Positions 7,087 to 13,930 of a DNA stretch of 19,774 bases are shown piece by piece (within the stretch, counting starts at the first letter, position 1; each line of letters begins with the position of its first letter). The notes under the pieces are model-generated. The model ran no database searches, had not been told where the DNA came from, and was given only the letters and a program-made list of their open reading frames with translations. The DNA is taken from NCBI GenBank assembly GCA_013696915.1, contig JACCXR010000469.1:1-19774 (forward strand), read 5' to 3'. Source of the DNA: Euzebyaceae bacterium (lineage in GTDB: Bacteria > Actinomycetota > Nitriliruptoria > Euzebyales > Egibacteraceae). The position numbers and the translations under genes are program-made.

Positions 7087-7299
7087 TCACGCGCCGAGGT
7101 CGTAGACCTGGGGCGGGTCGAGGTCCAGGCCGTCCATCACGTGCCACAGGGCCGCCAGCGCCTTGAGGGCGTTGCGCTGCTCGAAGGGCGCGAGCTCGTC
7201 GGAATGGTCGCGCAGGACCCGCTCGAGGAGGTCGTAGGCGGCCGCGAGCTGCTCCTGCGGGCCGGTCAGCTCGTCGCCGAAGGCGTTGGTGCGGGTCAT
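7087..7299 (-). CDS. Small hypothetical protein coupled to the CoA ligase
   Basis: The 70-residue acidic, helix-rich protein was not recognised. It contains LTGPQEQLAAAYDLLERVL and FEQRNALKALAALWHVMDGL, both amphipathic-helix-like, and ends in VYDLGA. No cysteines, signal peptide or membrane segment are present. Its ATG overlaps the TGA of the upstream PaaK-like ligase as ATGA, so it is almost certainly translated by coupling from the ligase message. That suggests it works with the ligase, for example as a small accessory subunit, but there is no direct evidence. Codon use looks normal for the region (G/C at third positions), which supports it being real. Confidence 0.7.
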   Translation of the reverse strand: MTRTNAFGDELTGPQEQLAAAYDLLERVLRDHSDELAPFEQRNALKALAALWHVMDGLDLDPPQVYDLGA

Positions 7300-8654
7300 G
7301 CCTGCGTCCTCTTCTCGCCCTGGCCGCCGATCAGCGTCCGGTCGTCCACCAGCCGTTTCGCTTTCAGCTCGAACCGCGGCAGCGTCTGGTGGGTGACGGT
7401 GCGGACGTCGATCCGCAGGCCCTCGTGGGCGTCGGCGAGCTTCTTGGCCATGGCGCGCGTCATGGCCTCGACGTCGGCGCCGTCGGAGAGCTCGACAAGG
7501 ACCTCGATCTCGTCGCGGATGTCCTCGGCGGTGTAGAGGTGGACCTGGAACTCCTCGACCTCCGGGTACTCGCGCATGATCCCTTCGATCGCGCGGGGGT
7601 AGACGTTCGTTCCGCGGACGAGCTTCATGTCGTCGACGCGCCCGCGGATGCCGCCTTCGTAGAGATCCCAGGTCCGTCCGCAGTCCGACGTGCTCGCCGG
7701 CACCTTCACGACCAGGTCGCGGGTGCGGTAGCGGAGCACCGGGATGAAGCCGCGCCCGAAGGACGTGACGACGCGCTCGCCCATCTCGCCGTACCCGACC
7801 GGCTGGTCGGTGGCCGGGTCGACGACCTCCTCGATGTAGTGGTCCTCGATGATGTGGGTGCCGCCGGGCTGGTTCTCGGACTCGAACATCATGATCGTCC
7901 CGAGCTCGGTCATCCCCGCGGTGTCGCCGGCCTTCGCGCCCCACTGCCGCTCGATGAGGGCCTTGGTCGCGGGGATCGACCCGGCCGGCTCACCGGACAG
8001 GATCAGCCGTTTCACCGGACCGCTCACCAGGTCGACGCCCATCGTCCGCGCCTCCTGCGCCATGCGCAGGGCGTAGGTGGGTGTCGAGCAGACGACCGTC
8101 GCCCCCATGTCGAGGATCATGGCGACGCGCTGCTCCGTCGTCATGTTGCCCCCGGGCAGCACCAGGCAGCCGATCTTCTCGCAGGCGTAGTGCGCGCCCC
8201 AGAAGCCGACGAAGGTGCCGTAGCTGAACGCGAAAAAGACGATGTCGCGCGGCCGCACCCCGAAGCCCCAGAAGCCGTAGCACCACGCCTCGGCGATGAA
8301 CTCCCAGTCCTTCATGCTGTCGAGGACCCGCAGGGGGGTGCGGCCCGTGGTGCCGGAGGTGGTGTGGTACCGGATGGCGACGTCGGCGGGGGCGGCGAGG
8401 ACGTGGCCGAACGGCGGGTTCTCGTCCTGGCCGGCCATCCATTCGTCGCGCGTCATGAACGGGATGCGGCGCAGGTCGTCCAACGACCGCAGCGTGTCCG
8501 GGGTCACGCCGGCGGCCCGCAGCCGCTCGGCGTGCCAGGGCACCCGCTGCGTCGCCCAGCCGACGAGGCCGCGCAGCTTGCGCAGCTGCAGCGCCTCCAG
8601 CCGGTCTCGCGGCATCGTCTCGTGCCGCGGGTTCCAGTACGGCGAATCCGTCAT
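7296..8654 (-). CDS. Phenylacetate-CoA ligase (PaaK)-like AMP-forming acid-CoA ligase
   Basis: The 452-residue protein has the length and motifs of the PaaK branch of adenylate-forming enzymes. These are the P-loop-like TSGTTGRTP (residues 99-107), FFAFSYGTFVGFWGAHY, the nucleotide-binding TAGMTELG and RTRDLVVKV, then the hinge and C-terminal domain with GIRGRVDDMKLVRGTNVYPR and RFELKAKRLVDD. Such enzymes convert an aromatic carboxylic acid, ATP and CoA to the acyl-CoA, AMP and PPi in the cytoplasm. Phenylacetate itself is not certain; many homologues use benzoate derivatives, coumarate or other aryl acids. The ATG follows AGGAGCGACGC. It leads a two-gene unit with a 70-residue protein and is divergent from an acyl-CoA dehydrogenase gene. 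Confidence 0.9.
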   Translation of the reverse strand: MTDSPYWNPRHETMPRDRLEALQLRKLRGLVGWATQRVPWHAERLRAAGVTPDTLRSLDDLRRIPFMTRDEWMAGQDENPPFGHVLAAPADVAIRYHTTSGTTGRTPLRVLDSMKDWEFIAEAWCYGFWGFGVRPRDIVFFAFSYGTFVGFWGAHYACEKIGCLVLPGGNMTTEQRVAMILDMGATVVCSTPTYALRMAQEARTMGVDLVSGPVKRLILSGEPAGSIPATKALIERQWGAKAGDTAGMTELGTIMMFESENQPGGTHIIEDHYIEEVVDPATDQPVGYGEMGERVVTSFGRGFIPVLRYRTRDLVVKVPASTSDCGRTWDLYEGGIRGRVDDMKLVRGTNVYPRAIEGIMREYPEVEEFQVHLYTAEDIRDEIEVLVELSDGADVEAMTRAMAKKLADAHEGLRIDVRTVTHQTLPRFELKAKRLVDDRTLIGGQGEKRTQA

Positions 8655-8735
8655 GCGTCGCTCCTCGGACCTGGGCGCTTCGGGCTAGCATCGTGACGCA
8701 TTTACGCACAGCCCCGGCCGTCCCGCAGGAGATTC
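8655..8735. promoter_or_regulatory. Divergent promoter region between ligase and acyl-CoA dehydrogenase
   Basis: In this 81-base gap, TAGCAT at 8686-8691 fits a TANNNT -10 element for the + strand dehydrogenase gene, with a predicted start near 8698. Just downstream, the minus strand reads TGCGTAAATGCGT, two direct TGCGT copies three bases apart, which could be part of an operator. No clear -35 element is seen. Confidence 0.4.
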
Positions 8736-9869
8736 GTGTTCTCGCTGAGCGAAGCGCAGCAGGCCCTGCTCGCGTCCACCCGCACGCTGGCCCGCGAGGC
8801 GCTCGCGCCCCTGGCCGCCGCGGCGCCGCCCGGCCGCGTCGACCGGCCGCTGGTGCGCGCGCTCGGCGAGCACGGACTGCTCCCGCGGCTGTTCCCCCGC
8901 TCGGCCGGCGGGACGCAGCCCGAGCACGTCTCGGCGATGGACCTTTGCCTTCTGCGCGAGGCGCTCGCGCGCGAGTGCACCGAGGCCGAGACCGCCCTCG
9001 CGCTCCAGGGCCTCGGGTCCTACCCGATCCTGCAGTCCGGCTCCAAGGCCCAGATCGAGCGGTGGCTGCCCGCCGTCGCCCGCGGCGAGGCGGTCGCGTC
9101 CTTCGCGCTCACCGAACCCGGCGCCGGCAGCGACGCCGCCGCGCTGGCCCTGGCCGCAGAGCCAGAGGGCGACGGCTGGGTCCTGACCGGCGAGAAGACC
9201 TGGATCTCCAACGCGCCCGACGCCGACGTCTACACCGTCTTCGCCCGCACGACGCCCGGCGCCGGCGCCAGGGGGGTCACGGCGTTCGTCGTCCCGGGCG
9301 ACAGCGACGGGCTGACCGGCGAGCCGCTGGAGCTGCTCGCGCCGCACGCGATCGGGCGCCTGCGCTTCGCGGGCGTGTCCGTCGGCCCCGACCAGGTGCT
9401 CGGCGACGTCGACGCCGGGTTCCGGGTCGCGATGCGGACGCTGGACCTGTTCCGCCCGAGCGTCGGCGCGTTCGCCGTGGGCATGGCGCAGGCGGCGCTC
9501 GACGCCGCGGTGGCCCACTCCGGCACGAGGGAGGCGTTCGGGGCTCCGCTGCGCGAGTTTCAGGCGGTCTCCCACCAGCTCGCCGAGATGGCGACACGGA
9601 CCGAGGCCGCGCGGCTGCTCGTGTACGCCGCCGCCTCCGCCTACGACGCCGACGAGGAGCGCCCGGCCAAGCGGGCGGCGATGGCGAAGCTCTACGCGAC
9701 CGAGGTCGCGCAGTTCGTCGTCGATGCCTCCGTGCAGATCCACGGGGCCGCCGCGCTGGAACGCGGGCACCTGCTCGAGCATCTCTACCGCGAGGTCCGG
9801 GCCCCGCGGATCTACGAGGGCACCTCGGAGATCCAGCGCACGATCATCGCCCGCGAACTCTACCGCTGA
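8736..9869 (+). CDS. Acyl-CoA dehydrogenase
   Basis: The 377-residue flavoprotein is a standard-length acyl-CoA dehydrogenase. It has an N-terminal helical domain, the middle beta domain with ASFALTEPGAGSDAAALAL and WVLTGEKTWISNAPDADVY (flavin and substrate contacts), and the C-terminal helical domain. There IYEGTSEIQRTIIARELYR places the likely catalytic base at E361, the classical position. It should oxidise an acyl-CoA to the 2,3-enoyl-CoA with FAD, passing electrons to ETF. The chain-length or aromatic preference cannot be deduced. The start is GTG, preceded by AGGAGA six bases upstream; no ATG gives a comparable fit. Its divergent partner, a PaaK-like ligase, could supply the substrate, and the crotonase-type gene at 10884 could act next, but this is inference. 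Confidence 0.93.
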   Translation: MFSLSEAQQALLASTRTLAREALAPLAAAAPPGRVDRPLVRALGEHGLLPRLFPRSAGGTQPEHVSAMDLCLLREALARECTEAETALALQGLGSYPILQSGSKAQIERWLPAVARGEAVASFALTEPGAGSDAAALALAAEPEGDGWVLTGEKTWISNAPDADVYTVFARTTPGAGARGVTAFVVPGDSDGLTGEPLELLAPHAIGRLRFAGVSVGPDQVLGDVDAGFRVAMRTLDLFRPSVGAFAVGMAQAALDAAVAHSGTREAFGAPLREFQAVSHQLAEMATRTEAARLLVYAAASAYDADEERPAKRAAMAKLYATEVAQFVVDASVQIHGAAALERGHLLEHLYREVRAPRIYEGTSEIQRTIIARELYR

Positions 9870-9931
9870 GCCCGCCGGCGACTGTCCACATCGTGGGCCC
9901 GCCGACCGTCGCGACCCCACGGCGTGGGCCG

Positions 9932-9937
9932 TACCCT
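9932..9937 (+). promoter_or_regulatory. Possible -10 element TACCCT
   Basis: TACCCT lies 38 bases before the ATG of the coiled-coil gene and matches TANNNT. The -35 region is not recognisable. A GAGGAGAGG ribosome-binding site follows at 9964-9972. Confidence 0.35.
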
Positions 9938-9975
9938 CGCGAACGCTGTTGACCGGCGAAGGCGAGGAGAGGACG

Positions 9976-10479
9976 ATGGCCGTGGATGAGATCGCACGCC
10001 AGCAGCTCCGCCGCCACCTCGAGGACGTTCTCTCCGAGGACGACGCGACGACCCTGATGAGCTCCCTGCCACCGGTCGACTGGGCCGACGTCGCGACGAA
10101 GACGGACCTGGCCGCCCTCGGGGACCGCTTGGACGCCCGCCTCGACGCGTGGGAGAAGCGCTGGGACGACCGGTTCGGGGCGTCAGAGAAGCGCTGGGAC
10201 GACCGGTTCGGGGCGTCAGAGGAGCGCTGGGATGGCCGGTTCGGGGCGTCGGAGAAGTACTGGGACGCCCGGTTCGAGGCTTCGGAGCAGCGCTGGGACG
10301 CCCGTCACGAGGCCATGCTCCACCGCATCGAAGCGAGCGAGCACCGGCTCCTCGCGACGTTCCGCGGCGAGGTCAACACCGCGATCACCGGTCAGACCCG
10401 GCTCATCATCTTCGCACTCGTCGGCGGCATCACCGCGAACACGTCACTGGTGCTCGCCGCCGCCCGGTTCGGCGGCTGA
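9976..10479 (+). CDS. Small coiled-coil protein with C-terminal membrane helix
   Basis: The 167-residue protein has three parts. Residues 1-58 include an acidic helical start (QQLRRHLEDVLSEDDATTLM) and PPVDWADVATKTDLAALGDR, a pattern seen in uncharacterised actinobacterial coiled-coil proteins. Residues 60-114 consist of five 11-residue repeats with consensus EKRWDDRFGAS. After a linker helix, residues about 142-163 (LIIFALVGGITANTSLVLAA) form one hydrophobic segment, probably a membrane anchor. Hendecad repeats usually make long helical coiled coils, so an anchored helical rod or oligomer is likely. The function is unknown. The ATG follows GAGGAGAGG. Its 3' end overlaps the convergent Rid-family gene by 36 bases. 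Confidence 0.82.
   Translation: MAVDEIARQQLRRHLEDVLSEDDATTLMSSLPPVDWADVATKTDLAALGDRLDARLDAWEKRWDDRFGASEKRWDDRFGASEERWDGRFGASEKYWDARFEASEQRWDARHEAMLHRIEASEHRLLATFRGEVNTAITGQTRLIIFALVGGITANTSLVLAAARFGG
10153..10317 (+). repeat. Five tandem 33-bp repeats encoding 11-residue units
   Basis: The units encode EKRWDDRFGAS (twice), EERWDGRFGAS, EKYWDARFEAS and EQRWDARHEAM. The first two are almost identical in DNA and the rest diverge progressively towards the 3' end. This is in-frame tandem amplification inside the coiled-coil gene and could vary in copy number between strains. Confidence 0.88.
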
Positions 10480-10887
10480 CGCGGCGGGGGCGACGGCGAC
10501 GCAGACCAGTTCGACGACGGCGGCCGGGTCGAACAGCTCGCGGACGCCGAACAGCGCCGTCGCCGGGTAGTGCCGGCCGAAGTGCCGGCGGTAGATGACG
10601 CCGAGCTCGCCCAGCGCCTCCCGGTACCCGGCCACGTCCGTCGTGTAGATGTGCAGCGACACGAGGTGCGCGGGCTCGGCCCCGCAGGCCGCCAGCGCGG
10701 TCACGACGTTGTCCGCCGCGGCGTCGAACTGCTCGGCCACGGTCCCGCCCCGGAGCTCGCCGTCGGCGCCGTGAGCGGTCTGGCCGCCCAGGTAGACCGT
10801 CCGCCCGGCGGCCGCCACGACGGCATGGGCGAACCCGACCGCGCGCGACATCCCGGGAGGGTTGACGATCCGGTGCGGCGTCGTCAC
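10444..10887 (-). CDS. Rid-family (YjgF/YER057c/UK114) protein
   Basis: The 147-residue protein has the RidA fold signature: VYLGGQTAHGADGELRGGT, EQFDAAADNVVTAL and LVSLHIYTTDVAGYREALGE, with the acidic residue E126 in VVELVCVAV. In canonical RidA an arginine in a PARS-like strand (Arg105) binds the imine or enamine substrate; the equivalent strand here reads YPATALFG, with threonine in its place. The protein therefore belongs to a Rid subgroup probably without classical 2-aminoacrylate deaminase activity. The GTG start overlaps the upstream crotonase stop as GTGA. It is the last gene of a four-gene operon, and its 3' end overlaps the convergent coiled-coil gene. Confidence 0.88.
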   Translation of the reverse strand: MTTPHRIVNPPGMSRAVGFAHAVVAAAGRTVYLGGQTAHGADGELRGGTVAEQFDAAADNVVTALAACGAEPAHLVSLHIYTTDVAGYREALGELGVIYRRHFGRHYPATALFGVRELFDPAAVVELVCVAVAPAASAAEPGGGEHQ

Positions 10888-11711
10888 CGGCCGGTCCACC
10901 GCGGCGGGCGCTTGGCGTTGAACGCCGCGTGGAACTCGGCGTGGTCGGCGGAGTTCATCAGCAGCGCCTGCGTCATCGCCTCGAGCTCGATCGCCCCGGC
11001 CAGGTCGGTGTCGAGCTCGCGCGACAGCAGCATCTTCGTGGTCGCGTAGGCGAACGTCGGACCGTCGGCCAGCCGGCGGGCGAGCGCCGCCGTCGCGCCG
11101 GCCAGCTCCGCGTCCTCGACGACGGAGCTCGCCAGACCGATCCGCTGCGCGTGCTCGGCATCGACCCTGTCGCCGAGGATCAGCAGCTCGGTCGCGCGCC
11201 CGAAGCCGATCAGCCGGGGCAGGAGGTAGGCGGCGCCCATGTCGGCGCCCGCCAGCCCGACCTTGGTGAACAGGAAGGCGAACGACGCGGACCGGGCGAG
11301 CAGCCGGAAGTCGGCCGCGAGGGCGATCACGGAGCCGGCGCCGGCCGCCACGCCGTTGACCGACGCGATGATCGGCAGCGGGCACTCGCGCATCCGCTGC
11401 ACGACCGCGCCGGTCATGCGCGTGAAGTCGAGCAGGTCGCGCGGGTCCATCTCGAGCAACGCGCCGATGATCTCGTTGACGTCACCGCCGGCGCAGAAGG
11501 CCCGGCCGCGCCCGGTGATCACGAGGACGGCCACGTCGTCGCGGTGCGGCAACTCGGCGAGGAGATCCCGCAGGTCGGCGTACACGTCGAACGTCAGGGC
11601 GTTCAGCTTCTCCGGGCGGTCGAGCGTCACGGTGGCGACGCCGTCGTCCACCGCGAAGTCGAAGTGGCGCCACTGCTCGGTGAAGCCGGGTGACGCGCGG
11701 AACGGGCTCAT
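10884..11711 (-). CDS. Enoyl-CoA hydratase/isomerase (crotonase) family protein with atypical active site
   Basis: The 275-residue protein has the crotonase fold. The oxyanion-hole segments are AFCAGGDVNEI (residues 71-81) and NGVAAGAGSVIALAADF (119-135), and CoA-binding sequence appears in LDRPEKLNALTFD. Both glutamates used by enoyl-CoA hydratase are absent: the first position is near V128 and the second is K150 in FTKVGLAG. D157 in GADMGAAYLLPRLIG is kept where PaaG/isomerase-type enzymes have an aspartate. Isomerase, lyase or another crotonase reaction is therefore more likely than simple hydration; the assignment rests on alignment by eye. The ATG overlaps the SDR stop as ATGA, and the stop overlaps the Rid gene start. 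It is the third gene of a coupled operon. Confidence 0.88.
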   Translation of the reverse strand: MSPFRASPGFTEQWRHFDFAVDDGVATVTLDRPEKLNALTFDVYADLRDLLAELPHRDDVAVLVITGRGRAFCAGGDVNEIIGALLEMDPRDLLDFTRMTGAVVQRMRECPLPIIASVNGVAAGAGSVIALAADFRLLARSASFAFLFTKVGLAGADMGAAYLLPRLIGFGRATELLILGDRVDAEHAQRIGLASSVVEDAELAGATAALARRLADGPTFAYATTKMLLSRELDTDLAGAIELEAMTQALLMNSADHAEFHAAFNAKRPPRWTGR

Positions 11712-12478
11712 CGCTGGAGGCCTCCTCCGTCGAGGACGAGTGTCTGACCGTTGACCGCGCCGGAGCGCCGGTCGGCGAGGAAGGCCACGGCATGCGCGAC
11801 CTCGGACGGGGCGAGCAGGCGGCCGAGCGGAGAGCTGCGCTCGAGCGCCTGCCTCGCCTGCTCGTCGGTGCGGCCCGTCGCGGAAACGATACGGGCCACG
11901 GACCGGTCGGTCATCTCGGACTCGACGAAGGCGGGGCACACGGCATTCGCGGTCACGCCCGTTCCGGCCACCTCCGACGCGACCGCCCGCACCAGTCCCA
12001 CCGCGGCGTGCTTCGAGGCGGTGTAGGCCGCGGTGTACGGCTGGCCGGCAAGGGCAGCGGTCGACGCGACCACGACGATGCGCCCGCTGTCGCGCGCGCG
12101 CATGCCGGCCAGTGCGGCCCGGACACACAGGAACACCCCCGTGGCGTTCACGGCGATCTGCCGCTCCCACTCCTCGACGGTCGTGCGGTCCAGCGGCGCC
12201 GCGGCGGAGGCCCCCGCGTTCGGCACGAGCACGTCGACAGGACCCAACCGCGCGAAGAGCGCGTCGACGGCCGCCTCGTCCGTCACGTCGCAGACCTCCG
12301 CGGACACGCGCCCACCCCCGCAGCCGACCACGTCCCGCAGTGCGCCGGCGTCGCGGCCCAGCGCCACGACGCGGTCCCCGTCGCCGGCGAGTCGCTCGAC
12401 GACCGCCCGGCCGATGCCCCGGCTCCCGCCGGTGACGACGGCCAGGCGCCCCGTGCACGCCGCCGGCGCCGCGGTCAC
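11708..12478 (-). CDS. SDR-family NAD(P)-dependent oxidoreductase
   Basis: The 256-residue protein is a classical short-chain dehydrogenase/reductase. The cofactor motif VVTGGSRGIG ends at residue 23, NAG is at 87-89, N111 is conserved, and the catalytic set is S139 (VVASTAALAG) with Y152 and K156 (YTASK). The C-terminus GAVNGQTLVLDGGG is typical of FabG-like enzymes. It probably interconverts a 3-hydroxyacyl-CoA and a 3-ketoacyl-CoA, or an alcohol and a ketone on a ring, using NAD(P). The position next to a crotonase-family gene favours a beta-oxidation-like step. The GTG start overlaps the thioesterase stop as GTGA. The cofactor preference is not clear. Confidence 0.92.
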   Translation of the reverse strand: MTAAPAACTGRLAVVTGGSRGIGRAVVERLAGDGDRVVALGRDAGALRDVVGCGGGRVSAEVCDVTDEAAVDALFARLGPVDVLVPNAGASAAAPLDRTTVEEWERQIAVNATGVFLCVRAALAGMRARDSGRIVVVASTAALAGQPYTAAYTASKHAAVGLVRAVASEVAGTGVTANAVCPAFVESEMTDRSVARIVSATGRTDEQARQALERSSPLGRLLAPSEVAHAVAFLADRRSGAVNGQTLVLDGGGLQR

Positions 12479-12897
12479 GCGAACGTCTCGGGCCGCTGCG
12501 GGCCGGCCTCGAGCAGCAGTCTCCGCCACACGTCCGGTACCGGGGCGGTCGCGCCCTCCGGGCGCTCGAGGAGGACGGTCGCGACCTCGCCCTCCACCGC
12601 GACCACGTCGTCCCGGCGCACGGCGAAGGCGTAGGTGACCGACGTGCGGCCGACCGCGGCGACCCGCAGCTCGACGTCCACCACGTCGTGGAAGCGCAGC
12701 ACCGATCGGAAGTCCGCGGAGACCCGGACCCGCGGCGTGCGCCCGAAGGTCTCGCGGATGATCCCGAGACGGTCGTGGAGCACGGCCTCGGCGGCCTCGG
12801 CCAGCCGGAACGCCGTCGAGTAGTGGTAGTGCCCCGATGCGTCGGTGTCGGGCCACTCGATCCGTCGCTGGACGACGACGCTCGCGGCGGTCACCAC
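12475..12897 (-). CDS. Hotdog-fold acyl-CoA thioesterase (4HBT-like)
   Basis: The 140-residue protein shows the 4-hydroxybenzoyl-CoA thioesterase pattern: WPDTDASGHYHYSTAFRLAE near the N-terminus, where the Asp and the long helix form the active site, then SADFRSVLRFHDVVDVELRV and VTYAFAVRRDDVVAVEGEVA as the hotdog sheet. It would hydrolyse an acyl- or aroyl-CoA to the free acid and CoA. Starts are GTG at 12897 or the next GTG at 12894; no good ribosome-binding site is visible, so the exact start is unsure. It is the first gene of the four-gene operon running to 10444, with the promoter presumably in 12898-13076. A role in releasing CoA from blocked intermediates is possible. Confidence 0.87.
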   Translation of the reverse strand: MVTAASVVVQRRIEWPDTDASGHYHYSTAFRLAEAAEAVLHDRLGIIRETFGRTPRVRVSADFRSVLRFHDVVDVELRVAAVGRTSVTYAFAVRRDDVVAVEGEVATVLLERPEGATAPVPDVWRRLLLEAGPQRPETFA

Positions 12898-13076
12898 AGC
12901 GGCGCGCCGGCGGTCCCGTCGTGCGGCTCCAAAGCGGCTCGCCCCCGCGTGCTCCTCGACCAGATCCTTCCGGGCAGCCTATACGCCGGCGGGATCGCTC
13001 CCACGAAGGCGGCCGCTGCGGCGGCCGGTCGCCGCCGTCACACTTCGGTGCACCGAGACTGACGAGAGAGGACGCC
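12898..13076. promoter_or_regulatory. Divergent intergenic region, weak promoter signals
   Basis: This 179-base region separates the thioesterase operon from the thioredoxin-domain gene. TATACG at 12980-12985 is a weak -10 candidate for the + strand gene. A GC-rich partly self-complementary stretch lies at 13009-13036. No convincing -35 element or operator is seen. Confidence 0.3.
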
Positions 13077-13904
13077 GTGAGCGAGACCGCCACCATCCGC
13101 GACGTGACCGACGCCACGTTCGCCACCCAGGTCATCGACGCGAGCCACACCCGCCCGGTGGTGGTGGACTTCTGGGCCGCCTGGTGCGGGCCGTGTCGTC
13201 AGCTGTCGCCACTGCTGGAGCGGGCCGCGGACCGCTGGTCGCGCGACGTGGACGTCGTCAAGGTCGACGTCGACGCGGCGCCGGGCGTGGCGCGCCAGTT
13301 CCGCGTCCAGGGCATCCCGGCGGTCAAGGCCTTCGCCGCCGGGCGCGTGGTCGCCGAGTTCGTCGGCGTTCAGCCCGAGGCGACGGTGGAGGCATTCTTC
13401 GCGGCGCTCGCGCCATCCGAGGCCGACCGGCTGGTTGCCCAGGCCGAGCGGGCCGACGGGCCGGAGCGGGAACGACTCCTGCGGGCTGCGCTGGCGCTGC
13501 AGCGCGACCACGCCGGGGCGTGTGTGGGACTGGCGCGCGAGCTCGCGAGCCGGGGCGACGAGGAGGAGGCGGTCGCGTTGCTGCAGCGCGTGCCGGGGGA
13601 CCGGTCGGCGGAGCGCCTGCTCGCCGAACTGCGGCTGTCCGCGTCGGCGACGGACGGCGAGACGCTGGAGGGGCTCTCCGCCCGCGCGCGGGCGGGTGAT
13701 GGCGGGGCCCGGCTCGAACTCGGCCGCAGCCTCGCCGCCCGTGGCACGCACGCGGAGGCCCTCACCATCCTCCTGGACGCGGTCCGTGATCCGGACACCC
13801 GCAAGGAGGGCCGGGAGGCCGTCCTGGAGGTGTTCCGCGTCCTCGGCGACGACCACGAGCTCGTGAGGGCATTCCGGCCCCGCCTCGCGGCGGCGCTGTT
13901 CTGA
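13077..13904 (+). CDS. Thioredoxin-domain protein with TPR-like C-terminus (YbbN/CnoX-like)
   Basis: The 275-residue protein has an N-terminal thioredoxin fold with the active site WCGPC (C37 and C40) in VVVDFWAAWCGPCRQLSPLL and the cis-proline region FRVQGIPAVKAF. From about residue 115 it continues into helical repeats (ERERLLRAALALQRDHAG, SRGDEEEAVALLQRVPGD, LGRSLAARGTHAEALTILLD) like the TPR region of YbbN/CnoX co-chaperones. Those proteins bind unfolded clients and hand them to chaperones; the intact CxxC here suggests redox activity is kept. The start is GTG after GAGAGAGGAC; an upstream extension in the same frame has no initiation signals. The next gene, the proteasome activator bpa, begins 26 bases downstream, so both protein quality-control functions are adjacent. 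Confidence 0.9.
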   Translation: MSETATIRDVTDATFATQVIDASHTRPVVVDFWAAWCGPCRQLSPLLERAADRWSRDVDVVKVDVDAAPGVARQFRVQGIPAVKAFAAGRVVAEFVGVQPEATVEAFFAALAPSEADRLVAQAERADGPERERLLRAALALQRDHAGACVGLARELASRGDEEEAVALLQRVPGDRSAERLLAELRLSASATDGETLEGLSARARAGDGGARLELGRSLAARGTHAEALTILLDAVRDPDTRKEGREAVLEVFRVLGDDHELVRAFRPRLAAALF

Positions 13905-13918
13905 TCCGGCCGGCTGGG

Positions 13919-13924
13919 TAGCAT
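13919..13924 (+). promoter_or_regulatory. -10 element TAGCAT for a probable leaderless bpa transcript
   Basis: TAGCAT matches TANNNT and ends exactly six bases before the ATG at 13931. There is no ribosome-binding sequence in between. Transcription would start at or next to the A of the ATG, giving a leaderless mRNA. Confidence 0.55.
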
Positions 13925-13930
13925 GCCGCC

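Noticed and set aside
10153..10317. CRISPR-like array
   Set aside because: The repeats are directly adjacent without unique spacers, keep the reading frame and encode a regular 11-residue motif.
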